A DNA stretch of 64,000 nucleotides, from positions 110,880,917-110,944,916 of the forward strand of contig NC_060254.1 in NCBI RefSeq assembly GCF_921293095.1, read 5' to 3'. The translations under genes and the position numbers were made by a program. This stretch comes from Ischnura elegans (lineage: Eukaryota; Arthropoda; Insecta; Odonata; Coenagrionidae). The notes beneath the pieces are model-generated. The model ran no database searches and had not been told where the DNA came from. It saw nothing but the letters and a program-made list of their open reading frames with translations. Below, piece after piece: positions 23,375 through 36,241 of this stretch (position 1 is the stretch's first letter; every line of letters starts with the position of its first letter).

Positions 23375-24259
23375 AAGGATACAAAATACCGTAAAAGCAT
23401 GACAGTCGGCGGCTTCACAACGCTCGAAATGAATTTAGAAAAGCCGCCGTGCGCATGCGCGGACTCCAAAGCTTCAGACGGTTGTCGCGAGGCATAAAAT
23501 TTCCACTAGACGTCCAACACTGAATTCAAGCGCCTCGCAGGCGCTTCGAAACATTTGTTCCCTCAGTGTATGCCGGTCCGTTGAAATGCAGACCGACAAA
23601 ACGGCAGAAACAAAACAACTCGCGACACTTGTCGCAGACCAAGAAGGTTGGAATAACGGGAGGCGCCATTTCCGAATTTCAGAGCGAAGTTCTGCCATCT
23701 TAGATTGACAATTCTTGGACTTCGCCTCCGACTGATATTTTGAGATGGCTAAGTTTTATACTCAAAATGCACTATATTAAGTGAAAAACTGTACCATAAT
23801 CACTAATATTTAGCCAATGATTGTATTCGGAGTTTACCATCATTCGCGATGCTTATATTTTTGTATTAATTCTGTGTCTTTTATCCACTTTATTGGTAAA
23901 GATATTCTTGACAATATATTTTATTACTGTAATTGTTAGATTTCCGTTGGCTATAATAAAATCAAATACCAGTATAAGTGCAGGTAAATGATTAGCTTAC
24001 TCTCGTAAAATTTTATTTTCAGCTGAGCTGGTTGTAGAACGTAACGTGGGGAAAGATGTTTGAGTCATAACTTCGCGAATCCTACCGATGAAGTACGAAA
24101 AAAGGTTTGCATGTGCGTTCCACTAGTTACTTTAATCTATTAATGAGTTATGGCCAAAAATTTCACTAAACAGTAAGCATGGACCCTGGCATGGGATTGT
24201 CAATGTTTTGGTATTCAAAGTGGGCGTGGCTATCCTACTTACCCAAGCACCACGTGCCC
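23375..24259. other. Unassigned DNA with a GC-richer block
   Basis: Bases about 23395-23700 are richer in CpG than the surroundings (for example GCGCATGCGCGG). No gene, promoter motif or protein similarity is evident there. The rest is AT-rich. Confidence 0.4.
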
Positions 24260-24519
24260 AAAGTTGAGGACGTGAAAGGACGCAGAGGAGGAAAAACGAC
24301 GAAGTAATGCACATGGTGGGTGAGGAGATGGGGCTAGTGGATGAGATACGAGGAGACAGAAGGTATGGATAGAGCGAGTGCTTAGCGGGGAGGGCATATC
24401 TATTGATAACAGTGTTAGAGGGTAGAATGTTGGGTACTCGAGGAAGGGGAAGGAAGAGAATAGGATTTTTAGATAGAATGAGAGGGAATATGCCAGATAT
24501 GACGAGAGAAGTCTATGAA
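24260..24519 (+). pseudogene. Degenerate LINE endonuclease/RT C-terminal tail
   Basis: After an early piece (MVGEEMGLVDEIRGDRR), a stop and frame changes, the frame near 24420-24515 reads GRMLGTRGRGRKRIGFLDRM. This is the GxxxGxRxRGRxRxxxLDxx signature that ends many RTE/CR1-like LINE proteins. It is too decayed for a family name. It abuts a run of 14 G at 24520-24533. Confidence 0.55.
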
Positions 24520-24533
24520 GGGGGGGGGGGGGG
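24520..24533 (+). repeat. Homopolymer run of 14 G
   Basis: Fourteen consecutive guanines directly follow the LINE tail. The length may be unreliable because such runs are prone to assembly error. Confidence 0.9.
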
Positions 24534-25253
24534 ACGGGGCCGGCATGATTCTTAAATATTCCGTAGAAAAGCTAATTTAATCGGTAGAATACTTTAATAA
24601 TAATACATGCTAAACTCTATTCATTGCTATTTTTACATTCCCCACGCTACGCAGCAGATAAATTAAGTACAATAGAAGACAAATATATTTATAAATGGTC
24701 TTTTTACTCTGTATATTCAAAAGGGATCAGCTAGGCTCTTCAACCGCTATTTGCTAGGGGTGAGGAAAAAAAATCCCGGTAAAGGCTGTTAATTTTTTTT
24801 CCTCTAGGAAATTTATTGGTGAAAACTAGTAAGCCTAAGTTTGCGCCCAAAAGCACCCGTGCTCTCCGTGGACATTGCCGAAGGACAAAAGCGACTTTTC
24901 GCCATCTCCTGCGTGCCGGGGTCGCACTATGCGTTCCTTTTGATCTCCGGGTTCTTTTGATCTGTGCATGCGGGTGCGGCGAGGTTCGCGAGAAGGCTGC
25001 TTGTGCCCACGAAGGCTTGATCTTTGATCTTTGATCGACGCTCGTAGCGGAAAAGTGGACAGTTTAAAGAAAAATGCAAATAAAAGAAAAAAAATTCGGA
25101 GTCAGCCACACGGTTGAAAGAAGATTTTAGGACAAGAGAAACGCATTGAATTTCAAAAACTCATAAGTCTTTTTCAGCGTTTGATGCTCATTTGCGTCTA
25201 CGCATGCGACGTGAAGCCATCGGCCGCCATACTTACACGCCCTTGAAAGCCCG
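24534..25253. other. Unassigned DNA
   Basis: No feature recognised; a 72-residue frame at 24816-25034 has no motif. Confidence 0.4.
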
Positions 25254-25845
25254 TTGAATTTTTCCCTTTCTATTGGCCGCTACCGCCACTTGCCTTTTCG
25301 TAACTTCTCCCTCAGTAAGACTAGATCCTCTCTTGGCATTGTAACTTTAGCTGATCGCCGTATCCTCAATGACCGGAGATTCTTCTTAAATATCATTAAT
25401 GGCAAATACAGATCATCAGACCTTCTTTCTTTTTACCTCTTCGTGTTCCTTCGCGCACGACGAGGTCGAGTGACCTATTTCATTGTTTCTCCCCCCGCTT
25501 TCCTGCCTCTAAACGTTCTTTTATATTCAGACTTCCTTCTTCCATTAACTCCTATTCCAAATGTGTTCCAAATTTTGACCCTTTTTCTCATCCCTCATCC
25601 ATCTTGCACCGTCACCGTCACTACCTGGGCACCATCGTAATTTTCTCCCTATTCCTCACACCTCACCCGATGAAATTTAGTATTCTTTGTTATTTATTTG
25701 TGAATAATGTTTTATATTTTTTGTTCATTAATGGTTACGTTGCTTAATATTATTAAATTGTTTCTCCTGTTGTTGTGAGTCCTCTGTAATTGGTCTCGTG
25801 CTGTTTTTGGACTGGATTAAATAAATATAAATAAACTTCAGAGGA
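25254..25845 (+). pseudogene. LINE 3' end (family B), C-terminal fragment and 3' UTR
   Basis: The frame reads SSLGIVTLADRRILNDRRFF and then LNIINGKYRSSDLLSF, the same C-terminal block as at 12.44-12.6 kb. After about 25440 similarity continues in other frames (KRSFIFRL, DPFSHPSS). The 3' UTR carries the phrase GGTCTCGTGCTGTTTTTGG and ends in AATAAATATAAATAAA, a LINE-like simple A-rich tail. It is truncated at the 5' end and frameshifted. Confidence 0.6.
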
Positions 25846-26285
25846 TTAACGCCAGTGAACTACCCTAGAGCAAGACCCCGTGCGCAAGAGCGTAGCGAGC
25901 TTAGCGTAACATGTGGTGTATTATTCAGTGAAATATTGTCCTTCTCCAGAGGCATTCTTTAACGTATTTTTACCAACCGCTTTTACCGTCCTGTTCTGAC
26001 ATCCTATCCCTAATTGGGAAATCAAAATATTCATCAAATATAGTTTAGGTCAGTAACACATATTATGGGTTAAAAATTTTCTTTTACATTTAAGCACCGT
26101 AGTTACGACATAGAGGACAGTATGTATATATTAGTTTATGTTCAAAGTTTTGACTAATTACACTGGACGGCAAAAAATATTTTTTCTCGAGCTCCTTCAT
26201 CACCCGCCATTTTCGGGGGGAAGCCTTCCTCTAATTTTCATCACTTTTGCAATAATTTTTTGGAGGAATGAAAAGGATTATATTA
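25846..26285. other. Unassigned DNA
   Basis: No feature recognised. Confidence 0.4.
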
Positions 26286-27838
26286 GTACTAGCTGACCCG
26301 ACGAACTTCGTACCGCCTAACATTCAATGAACTTACAGTTTAGTTACACCATTTATAAATCAAGAGCGGCTATATCGTTTTTAATCATGTTTAATTTATT
26401 ATAGTAAAATAAGGATACAAATTCAATAAAACTACGTCAATGAGTATCAAAATTGTTTGCCAGAAAGACAATTTCTTTATTGAATATACATAGGATGGAT
26501 CGGAGCACGTTTACGCGGGCTTTTTTAAATGAATTTTCTTACGTTTTAGCTTAAGAAATTTTGGGCATTGTGGTTTTATAAAGCAGTTAATGAAATAAAA
26601 ATTATACAGATTCAGTTGTTGGCTATTTGTGTTATTAACCATAAAAAATGTTTTAGGTCCAAGTCTGTTGGGTAAACTTAGCCCGTTCACGTTAACACAA
26701 CGCCAGACCGACGCTTGACTGATGCTCAAAATCGTGTAAGAAAAGCCCCTATGAAGCAGCATTCGTATTAAATGACTTTAGGCGCGCCAGTTATAGTATC
26801 TCTGTTTGGAAAAAATGCACTGCGTAAACGTGCTGCAAGCGTAAACGCACAACGGTGTGCCCTACACATTTGGGTTTAATGTCTTGCGTTAAGCACCTTC
26901 TGAGAAACAACAGTTTTTGTTTTGTTATCAGGCGCAACAGAAAGCGGATGAAGCTAAATAAATATAGCGAAGCATTGACGCAGCGAGGGGGGTTTTTGGG
27001 GGATAAAACCCCCCCAAGAGCTCAGAGAATATTTTTATAAAAAAATGTTACTAATATCTGGGGACGGATGAGTAAGAAACAAAACATATTTAACTATTCA
27101 CACAGCCGCAAAACCCACTATTTTGAACCATTTATCTTAAAAAATGTCTGGGGGTGGCCCCTTACCTTAGCGAGTTTTCTATGCCCTACAGACCCGTAGT
27201 ATTAGCTGCGCCTAAAACCTTAATTCCTAACTGCGCTCTTGAAGCGAAGGAAGAAATACAGCGGATTGTTTACCGACTCGTTAACATACCACGTTCAATT
27301 GATCATGAGAAAATCATGGGTTTTCATTAGCACATGAGTACAAACATCACAAACACTGGAAGACTGACCATGCGATTTATTAATCGTTATCACGAATGCA
27401 ACACGGACATTACCGATTGCCAACAATTTCTTGGAGATTTGTTTACAAACACGGTAGTGTAGAGTCAACCAGAGCTGGGCTTACAATTAGCTCGAATTAA
27501 ATTTTTAAAATACAATTTCAATATTTTGAATACATTTAGTAATTAAAATTTTGTATTGCTACAAAGTTCAGTAATAAATTAATAAAAATAAAACAAAAAA
27601 TTTGTAGTTTTGACCGGCTTATCAATTGTTGTTGTGTTACTAACTCCTAAAAACATATGACTAAGAAGGAGATGAATTTTTAGTGAAATTATCCTATTTT
27701 TAATGTTCTATATGTTATCCAGGGCTGAGACAAATCCAAAGAACCTAATATCATTAAAATCAGTGCAGCCGTTTTCGAGTTATAAGTGTTCTAACTAATA
27801 CGATTTTCGACTTTCTTTTATATATATAGATATACATT
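26286..27838. repeat. Dispersed arthropod-type repeat, ~1.55 kb
   Basis: The left edge begins CTAGCTGACCCGACGAACTT. The right edge ends with AATCAGTGCAGCCGTTTTCG, then AGTTATAAG, and then TTTTATATATATAGAT. Both edge sequences are of a kind I associate with very common interspersed repeats in insect and other arthropod genomes; the exact class is unknown to me. A palindromic GGGGTTTTTGGGGG / CCCCC block lies near 26990-27015. No protein is recognised inside. Confidence 0.5.
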
Positions 27839-30800
27839 TCTTATTAGGTTTTTGAGAGGTGAAAAGTTCTAAAACATGATAATGAATGGTATGGATGTAG
27901 ATATGGGGGGATTTGTTTCCGTTAATGATTAAAAAAACATTAAAAATTATCAAACTTTCCTTTTTTCGCTATCTTTTTACTTATTTTCTTTATTTTTATG
28001 CTCCCATTCCATCTTCCCCTACCCGAAATATCCCAGAATGATGGAAAAATATATCAACAGCTCATATCAGCAATAATAAAAATATTTAAAAATACGGCAT
28101 AGAAAAAATAGAACCTGCTAATTCGCTACCACGCTGGCGCCCTCAATACCACACGCGCATCAACAAAGAGAAAAATAACAAATGTGAAGAACGATGAATA
28201 ACAAAAGTAATTTGGTATTTGATTTCCCTTTATACACTGAGGTGGAAATTTCTCATACAAAAATCAGCAGTAGGTCTCATATACGTACCAACATGCCAGC
28301 ATTCAACTATGAAAATCTCCTCTCCTTTGGTGATATCTTCATGAAACCGTTCCCAATGTTTATTTGAAACTGCTCCAAAATATTATATGAAAAGGTCCAG
28401 GTGTGAATGTAGGAAATGCATTTTTAGTGATACGTTACACCCCATGGCCTAATACGCTGACAGGAAATCCTCGACATGGGCGACATAGTCATCACTTCTT
28501 TAACACCCGAAAAGTTCTAACACACGTTTCAAAATACAAGGCAAGCTCAATTTTCTTTACGATTCAGGTGTTTCACAAACGTCGAATCTTGGAAAAGTTT
28601 CATAATCTGGGGGCCTACGAATTTTTTCCTTGGTTTTAGTCTCACTAAGACGAGGGCTTCAAGCTAAAAATTGAAATTCAGCTCCTGTCTTGTCGATTGC
28701 ATTCACACATCTGTCCTAGTTTGATGTGCAATGGTGGCAAGTGAATATTTTCTGTCGGAACCAGGGAAACATGAGCGACATTTTTGTAACCACGAGTGAA
28801 GCTTTCTCGCAGAGGACAGTTCCGTAAGTTGTAATGTTTTTCTCAGGCGCGGCTCTTGTATTCACAAAGGAAGCAGTACAGAAGCAGCAATAGTTGTTTG
28901 ACCAAGTATTTCGTCAAATTACTGTAACAAGTGCTACAGCAAACACTTGGAGCTTAATCATAGCCCTGACCGCCAATTTGGCAGCCAGATTAAAATTTAT
29001 ATGCAGTTTTAAGAATTAAAGAAAGAGGTTATTGTTGCGATGTTTAAGTCAATTCACTGAAAACATAGCTGAAGCGATGAGGATGACACACGCGTAACAT
29101 AATTACACAATAAATCACGGTAATAATCACAACTCAAGCCCTCATACTGACATTCACTAGGAAAAAGCCGGAGTAAAACAACTTTTACTGTGTTGCGCAA
29201 CTTAAACTACTTCCAAAAAATTATCCTTGTCCAGAACACAGAAAGAGTTGACTCTGCGATCGCTACACGCATACCGAGGGAAGATGACGACAACTTCAAT
29301 ATGCATAATTGATTTGAGAGGCTGATACTTTGTGGAACTCCATGATTAAGGAGAAAGAATACTTTTTAACTCTAATGAGAATATAAAAATCTCAATCTTA
29401 TATTTTTCGTAGAATTAGAAAGTATTACTTCTCCTTTCTTAGCTGCTAAAGCAAGAGAATTGCCGACCAAGCCTGAGCGGGAGAGGCACTGCGAGGGCCA
29501 GCGTAGTAAAGTGAATATTCCGAGCTATTGCTGCATATTTTAATTATTATTGCTATGCTACGCAGAAAAAATATTTTTATTATTACTGATGTTTCTTGTT
29601 GTTATATATTTTTATCATTCGGGGGAGAATTGTGTGAAATGGAAGCTCGAAATTTTTTTTAAATGCGTGAAAATTTTGCGAAAAAAATGCAAATTGATAA
29701 TTTTTAATGCAGTTTTACACAATATACGGAGACTAACAAAGTTGGTTTGATTGGTTTATTTTATAGGGAGTCTCAACGGAATCTCATCATGCTGGACTCT
29801 AAAGTCTTCACTGATTGGCTGAATTCTTAACAGCTAGTTGAATTATTACCTTGTAATCGTACTAAATGACATGCTAATGCCAAATTGATAGATTTCTTCC
29901 TTTCCGCGAGTCTGTAATATGAGTGATGAACTGACCTGCGGAAAATCTAATTATGCTTGAGATTCGAAGAGTATAGGGTAATATTTGCGTCGAATAATTA
30001 AAGATAGTCAACCATAGCCATTTTTTAAAATAAAAGTGCTATTTAAGACTGCTTAGTTGCCGTAACAAGGTTTTCAACGAAATAAAGGGGAGTTGAAAAA
30101 AAGCGAAATTTTCCTTAGTGGATTCTTAAAAAACAATATGTATAAATAAAAAGTAATGGTGGAATGGCTTACTGTTTGGCTTGAAAATATTCATATGCAC
30201 ATTCAATGAATGCAGAAATTTTCTTCATGCATATCATTGCCAGATATTATCCTAATCCTCTTTAAGTACTCATAGCAAAAGTTTAAATTCACTGAAGTTT
30301 TCTAGATGGTCAAGAATCTATTATTATTATTATCTATGTAGCTTCTGTTACATTCCATCTTAAATCGCCTCCTTGAAGCACAATTTCCGTTTATTTCTAA
30401 GGAATTCCGTGTTCCGTGTGCAGGAATGGTTGCAAAAATTACGAAATGTAGGCATAAAAATTATGTGATTAGCGCACTAGAATACGTTGAAAAAAACCTT
30501 TGACGATAATTTATTATTCCGTACGATTTATCATATCGTCGAAGTTGAAGTCGAGAGAGGAGTCTGTTCCTTCCCTTCCAATATCTAAAAAATCAATGGT
30601 GCGAATCACTGATTGGCGGTAAAAATTCCATTCCTTCAAATTCGGTATGAATAGTCGCCGTCATCACGGCATCCAGCCTCCGGCCAGATCTAGTGATATT
30701 TTACAATTTGTTTAAACAGAAATTTTGAGTTTTTAAACCTATTTATCTTGGTTAAAGCGAAAGGAAGGGATGGCTTTCTCCCTTTTCGTGAGTCTGATTT

Positions 30801-31331
30801 TAAAAAACTTGAAAGCAATGAAAAATTCCCTCTCTTCCGACTGTGAGGCAAAGAGACGCTCTGAGGTGATCTCCGCTCATTTGCGTCCGTCCTTGGAGGT
30901 TAGGGCTCGCCCTGCAGCAGGTCATTAAGAATGGATCTTGTCGGGAATCCGACCGCTTTTATGCCCCGCGTCAGGCAGACATTCTCTGCGCATGGTTTTT
31001 TTTAATGTTTATTCTGTGGACGAGGCTAACTTTCCCGAATTAAGCTTCCGGACTTGGAAAAAAAGACACTCGGCCGGGCGCAAACATACCGTACTCTGCT
31101 CACCTTGGTCCCAAAAGTTCCCAGTCCCTCTGTGTGTGAGGGAAACTCACTCACTCTCCTAACTATATTATACGCTCGTACACTGAGGGTCCAAATCCCA
31201 GAGAGTCTGCCTCCTTTGCTGAAACAGCTACGCCTCACGTCTTTGAGGCGGAAATGTATGCTTTCTCTTGCAAGAGGAAAACTAATGTCCCCCAGATTAT
31301 TTTTTTGGGGCAGAGAATCTAATCTAAAATA
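27839..31331. other. Unassigned AT-rich DNA
   Basis: About 3.5 kb without recognised features. Open frames at 28403-28639, 29550-29750 and 30938-31362 show no domain or coding-like composition. Confidence 0.5.
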
Positions 31332-31379
31332 TAGGGTAATGCAATTAAATCAATTAAATTGATATCATTGCATTACCTA
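31332..31379. repeat. Near-perfect palindrome
   Basis: AGGGTAATGCAATTAAATCAATT is followed almost at once by its complement ending ATTGCATTACCT, with a few mismatches. Arms are about 22 bases and the loop is minimal. Confidence 0.65.
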
Positions 31380-32959
31380 CCCAATAAAATAATTCAGAGT
31401 GCAGACGACGTTTCGTTAAATTTATTCACCTTGTTTAGGATTTATTAAAAGTATGCTTTTAAAGATAATCGAATTCCTGTAATCTAAGTCAACAAAATAG
31501 TATTAATTCTACATTCAAATTATGTAATCATAAGCAAGCAAATTCAAGCCCTAAAACAGGTAGATATAATTATGGAAACCGTGAAGGATTATATCCTGAA
31601 TACCGTGAATTATACCGTTAGTTCTAGAAAATTAACAGCGTAGTAGTTTCTAAAAGTGGTGGGAATATTATACTTTCAGAAATGATCTTATGTGTCGTAA
31701 ACGAAGTCAGATCTTTGAAATGGGTGAATAAACGATGGCTCTACCTCATTTCAGAACCAATTCAAAGTGACATATATTTCAAGACGCTTTTTCGTCACAA
31801 AGATTTGAAAAATTTAGATTCACGTAAATTTTGCGATTTTTCGTAAATTGGCATTGGGGTTGACCGCATAAATGGGATATGCACCTTTACGAATCTTTTC
31901 ATCAAAATCTGAGACCCTTGGTGTCAATATTTTATTGAACTGAGGTGGAATGTCCCATATTCCTCCTTAGTACCATTTTCAAAGGACTAACAAGTCGGAT
32001 CGTTGGAGTAACCAAATGCGTTGCACCAGAACGGAAGGAGAATTCACCAATAGAGAAATCATACGTTGTAGAAGGTCATAAAGAGTGGGGTAAAATTATT
32101 GATGGCATCTACCCATGATTTTATCCTGAATTTTAACCTCCATCTATTGTTGTGCATAGTTTCTCAGTTTAACTTCCCGTTCCGTTGCTCAATATAAGTC
32201 CACACCCATGGAGAAACTCCCTTTGAAAATGGCACAGAGTTATTAAGCAGTTTGTGCAGCAAAATCACTGAGAAAAGCTGCAAAGTCTAGTTTTTAAATG
32301 TCCTCCACTGCAGCGAATAGCCTATCAATATTTTTGGATTAATACGAAAAATTTTAAAGTCCATAGTAGAGAAAATCAAGCAGAGAAATATAGAAAATTT
32401 TACCCGCCGGTGCTACCTGCAATTACGCACGACAACAGCCTTTTTTTCGAAAATTGACTCATCTAGTCCCAAATCCAAAGTCTCACCGCATAACGCCATA
32501 AGCTTCCGCGGCGACAGTGGATGAGTTATCAATTCAAAATATTATTCAAACATCAAAAAATTTTCATGGAAAGGTCATGAGGAGTCCGCTATACGTCAGT
32601 ATCTTCGGAGAAGTTCTTCGCATGCGTCCATTCTGTTATTTTTGCTTTTCCACAACATTATATATGCGTAAAACTGGTTTCCCCCCATATATGCCTCATC
32701 ATGTCAGCATGCGATGCTATATATCAAAGAATGACAATTTTTATTCGCATACAGCCGATTGGTAATGATGAAATTAAGAACAATATAATGCTTTGTAAGA
32801 TTATATGTTATTTCCTTAAGTGATGATACAGGCTACAAGCAAATAAAAAGTTTGTCGAGTAATTAAATAGTTTTATATAATAGTTTAAAAAAGTATTTTG
32901 TGCAATGGCATTAATGGCTTTCATGGTTATTATCAAGGATATGCTAATGGATTGAGGGA
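31380..32959. other. Unassigned AT-rich DNA
   Basis: No gene or repeat boundary recognised. Confidence 0.45.
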
Positions 32960-33130
32960 TAAGGAGTGGCATTTTTTATCTATTCCACAGAATATATCGC
33001 AGAAAACTGTTTCCTCGTTACATGGGTGTTAAGGTTTACAATGAGTTGCCGATTGAGTTCTTAAAAACGTGTCCATTATTGTGAATTAATACTCTCAAGA
33101 GTAAAATTAAGCAAATATTCTGAAACAGAA
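32960..33130 (+). pseudogene. LINE C-terminal fragment
   Basis: The frame reads YRRKLFPRYMGVKVYNELPI and then EFLKTCPLL, a stop, INTLKSKIKQIF. This matches the last block of many CR1/L2-type LINE proteins (xYxGxKxxNxLPxxL ... FKxxLKxxL). Only ~50 residues remain. Confidence 0.55.
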
Positions 33131-33407
33131 TTCATTATGCAACACAGGAATATGGAAACGATACGATTTTAGTCAATATGTAAATATATTTCTACAAACG
33201 TTTTGATCTACTTTTACCAAGGGCACTTGGATATGAATCCACTGTTTGTTAAGGTGTCATATATCTAATTTATGTAAAGGTATCATTTATGTTTTTAGCA
33301 GAAATTTCCTCCTTCAGATGTGTGTAGTCTTTTTTCTTTGTCTGCGTTCGTCTGAGGATCAAGGTATTTCCTACATTGTCTGGAAAATGTACCTATGTTG
33401 GTAATTG
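33131..33407. other. Unassigned DNA
   Basis: Nothing recognised. Confidence 0.4.
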
Positions 33408-33590
33408 TATATTACGCAATTGGTAGAGCACCCGGCAACTGGGAGGTTCTGAGCTCAAGTCCCATTCAGGCCGCATTTTTACCCTCTGATTTCTGGCATT
33501 TTTCCATCTACCACAGCACCGATGTCCTCGTCCTTTTTCCATTATATGTTCCTATCCCTTTCTTTCCTAACCTCTGAATTTATATGCATG
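33408..33590 (+). mobile_element. tRNA-derived SINE (family S3)
   Basis: The head has an A-box-like CGCAATTGGTAGAGCACC and a B-box-like GAGCTCAAGTCCC with a paired T arm (GGTTCTGAGCTCAAGTCCC region) at about 33412-33468, followed by GGCCGCATTTTT. The body continues as a pyrimidine-rich stretch to about 33580. The head differs from families S1 and S2. Confidence 0.55.
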
Positions 33591-34448
33591 TTTGCGCTTA
33601 AGGCGTCGTGTGAATGCATGAAGTAGTGTGTGCATATTACAAAAGTCAATGGGTTTCCATCATAATAGAAGGATCAATCATTTCATCATGATCAAAATGT
33701 AGTTTTTGATGCCTACTATCCCATGCGATATTGAAATATTTGAACATTTCCATATTATGTCTATTGCACTTTTTTGGCGATTCACCAGCCCACTGTAGCT
33801 TACGACAAATCTAATGTAAGTGTTATGTAGCGCTCAAAATTATTATTATCAGTAGTACAAATTTCAGCATAATTGAAAGGAACGTCATTGTAATGGCTCT
33901 AATTAAGGTCAGATGTACACCTCCTGCCGTATTGAACTCGATAATCATCCTGTGATTTTGAGGTGCCAGTTTTTATTTGCGACTTTCTTGAAGCGACCCG
34001 CATATATCTGTTATCCATCCTCTCCCCGCATTTTCTTCTTTCTTTGTCTCACTCGAGAAAGAGAGCGTGTTATCGGAAAGAAACAGGTGCGCCGCTTCGG
34101 AAACTTCATCAAAAACAACGTACGGACGCGAGGCGTATATCCATCACTCCCACGCCATAATATAGTCATCAATCTTATTTTCGATTAATCGAAGTCGAGG
34201 GTAAATTCATTCTCTGTAAGTTTGCGCGATAACACGCAAAGTCTGCATTGTTTGCTCCATCTTGCGGAAGCTGCGCGAATTGCGATTATCTATGTAGGAG
34301 GCACGTGATTGGGGGATAAATGATTTCCCTGCGACAGATATTGATTGGATCATCAGCTGCCGTAAATACAAAAAATAGCCTTCCGTGGAGAAAAACCCTT
34401 TTTTTAAGAATTCTTTCCACGTGTTTTCTGCTACACTGTATTTGACTT
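33591..34448. other. Unassigned DNA
   Basis: No feature recognised up to the (TTA)n tract at 34449. Confidence 0.4.
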
Positions 34449-36182
34449 CAAATTATTATTATTATTATTAAAATATTTAGTTACAAGTTGACCATGAAGT
34501 CGGGTGGAAACATAGATTTAGGAAGTGCATTAAGACACAATAATATACATAACCCAAAATACAAAACAAAATACTAAATAGAAAAAAATTTTAAAAGCCC
34601 TCAAAATACCATTTTTCATACTCACAATACATGTCCTCAAAGCACCAAATTTTTCACCAAATATTTCACACAATGAATGTCCACATATCACCAAATCAGC
34701 AAAAAAATAACAATACATGTCTACAATACATTCCCCTCAGAATCCATTCTGATCCGTAGAGTACAGTAGGGACTGCCATCACTTTGTAAAATTTTATTTG
34801 TGTTTCTTTTCTTGTTTTGTTCTTTAGAGTTCTTCTGATAGTGCCACATATTCTCTGGAAAGTGTTAACCTTATTTATAATATCTTTTTCCTCGTCACAT
34901 GTTATGTCGCATCCTAAGTACTGGAAGTGCGACACTTACTCCAGGACTTGATCCTCAATAACAATTTTTGTTCTTATCGGGTTGCTTCCTAAAAATGCCA
35001 TAGTCTTTGTTTTGTTTTTTGAAATTCTCAGGTTGTATAGCTTGCTCAACTCGTGTAGTCTGTGTACTGCCATCTGGAGTTTGTCCTCTTTATCTTGTAT
35101 TATAACCTGATCGTCAGCAAACAGCATCGTATTTAAGCATTGAGATGGTCCTATTTCTGTGCCTGGTGATACATTATTCTCTTTCCACATTCTTAGAACG
35201 TCATCTATGTATAGATTAAACAAGGTTGGGGATAGGCTGCAACCCTGTCTAACTCCTCGGTTAATGATAATTTCTTGGGTGATCTGTTTCCCTGTGTCAA
35301 TAACAATTCTGGTGTCTCTGTATAGACTCTGGGAAGCTTTTATCAGATGTCTAGGAAACCCTCTTTTCTGCATAACTGACCATAACATTTCTCTATTTAC
35401 ACGATCAAATGCTTTTTCAAAATCTATGAATGCCAGATGCGTTTCCAGATTGAACTCTCTTCGTTTTTGAATTATTTGTTTTAAAGTAAAAACATCGTCG
35501 ATGCAAGATCTTCCTTTCCTAAATCCAGCCTGTTCTTCTAATAAAATGGTATCAGAGATAGCTTGTAGTCTAGTATTTATTATTCTACTGTAAATTTTGT
35601 ATGCAGTATTTAGTAGGCTTATACCTCTGTAATTCTCTGGATTATTTCTTTTTCCTTTTTTAAACAATGAAACAACCTTCGCCACATTCCAATCCTTTGG
35701 GATTTCAAGCTTTTTCCAACACATGTTGTGTAGATGAAGGATTCTTATTTTTAGGGATGTACCTCCATATTTTATCAGCTCTGATTCAATTCCATCTATG
35801 CCAGCAGCTTTCCTATTTTTTGTCTTATTCAGAGCACATTCTAGTTCTTTCAAATCAATAGGGTCTACTCCTATTGTTTCCTCTGGAGTGTTGATCGTAT
35901 CATCTAATGTTGGATCATACCATAATCTCCTATAGTGTTCTATCCATTCTTCCTTCGGTATAACATTTAGTTGGGCAGTATCTTTCTCTGATTTGTTGAG
36001 TTGTTTCATCAGTTTATATGCTATTTCTTGCCTACCATGAATATCATCCTCTACTCCACTTATAAATCTATCCCATGATATCATATGTGCATTCCTTATT
36101 ATTGCTTTCGTGCGGTTTCTGACCCTGTGATATTTTTCTTTCGTTTCCTCTGTTTTTCTCTGTAGGTATTCTCTACGTTATG
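34449..36182 (-). mobile_element. RTE/Vingi-like LINE, truncated at both coding ends
   Basis: The minus-strand element ends in a TAATAATAATAATAATAAT tail (34449-34467), preceded by a ~270-bp 3' region. Coding sequence runs from about 36182 to 34730. The 5' end is truncated (the endonuclease domain is absent). A target-site duplication was not found. A different LINE fragment starts 60 bp further at 36242, in the same orientation. Confidence 0.75.
34730..36182 (-). pseudogene. Reverse transcriptase of RTE/Vingi-like LINE with one in-frame stop
   Basis: The frame is open from about 36182 (RREYLQRKTEETKEKYHRVR) and through an internal Met at 36084. It contains all RT blocks: GIDGIESELIK, NYRGISLLNTAYKIYSRIIN, EEQAGFRKGRSCIDDVF, FIDFEKAFDRVNREML (first catalytic Asp), RGVRQGCSLSPTLFNLYIDD and LFADDQVII (Asp pair). 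A TAA at 34936-34938 then interrupts an otherwise continuous frame, which resumes VSHFQYLGCDITCDEEKDI and ends near YGSEW. A single C-to-T change in CAA would explain the stop. The domain itself is intact, so decay is limited; truncation is what makes the copy dead. Confidence 0.85.
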
Positions 36183-36241
36183 ATCTACCTACGGTAAATG
36201 AATTTATCCATTTTACGACCCTACCATCCAAGCCGAGCGCG

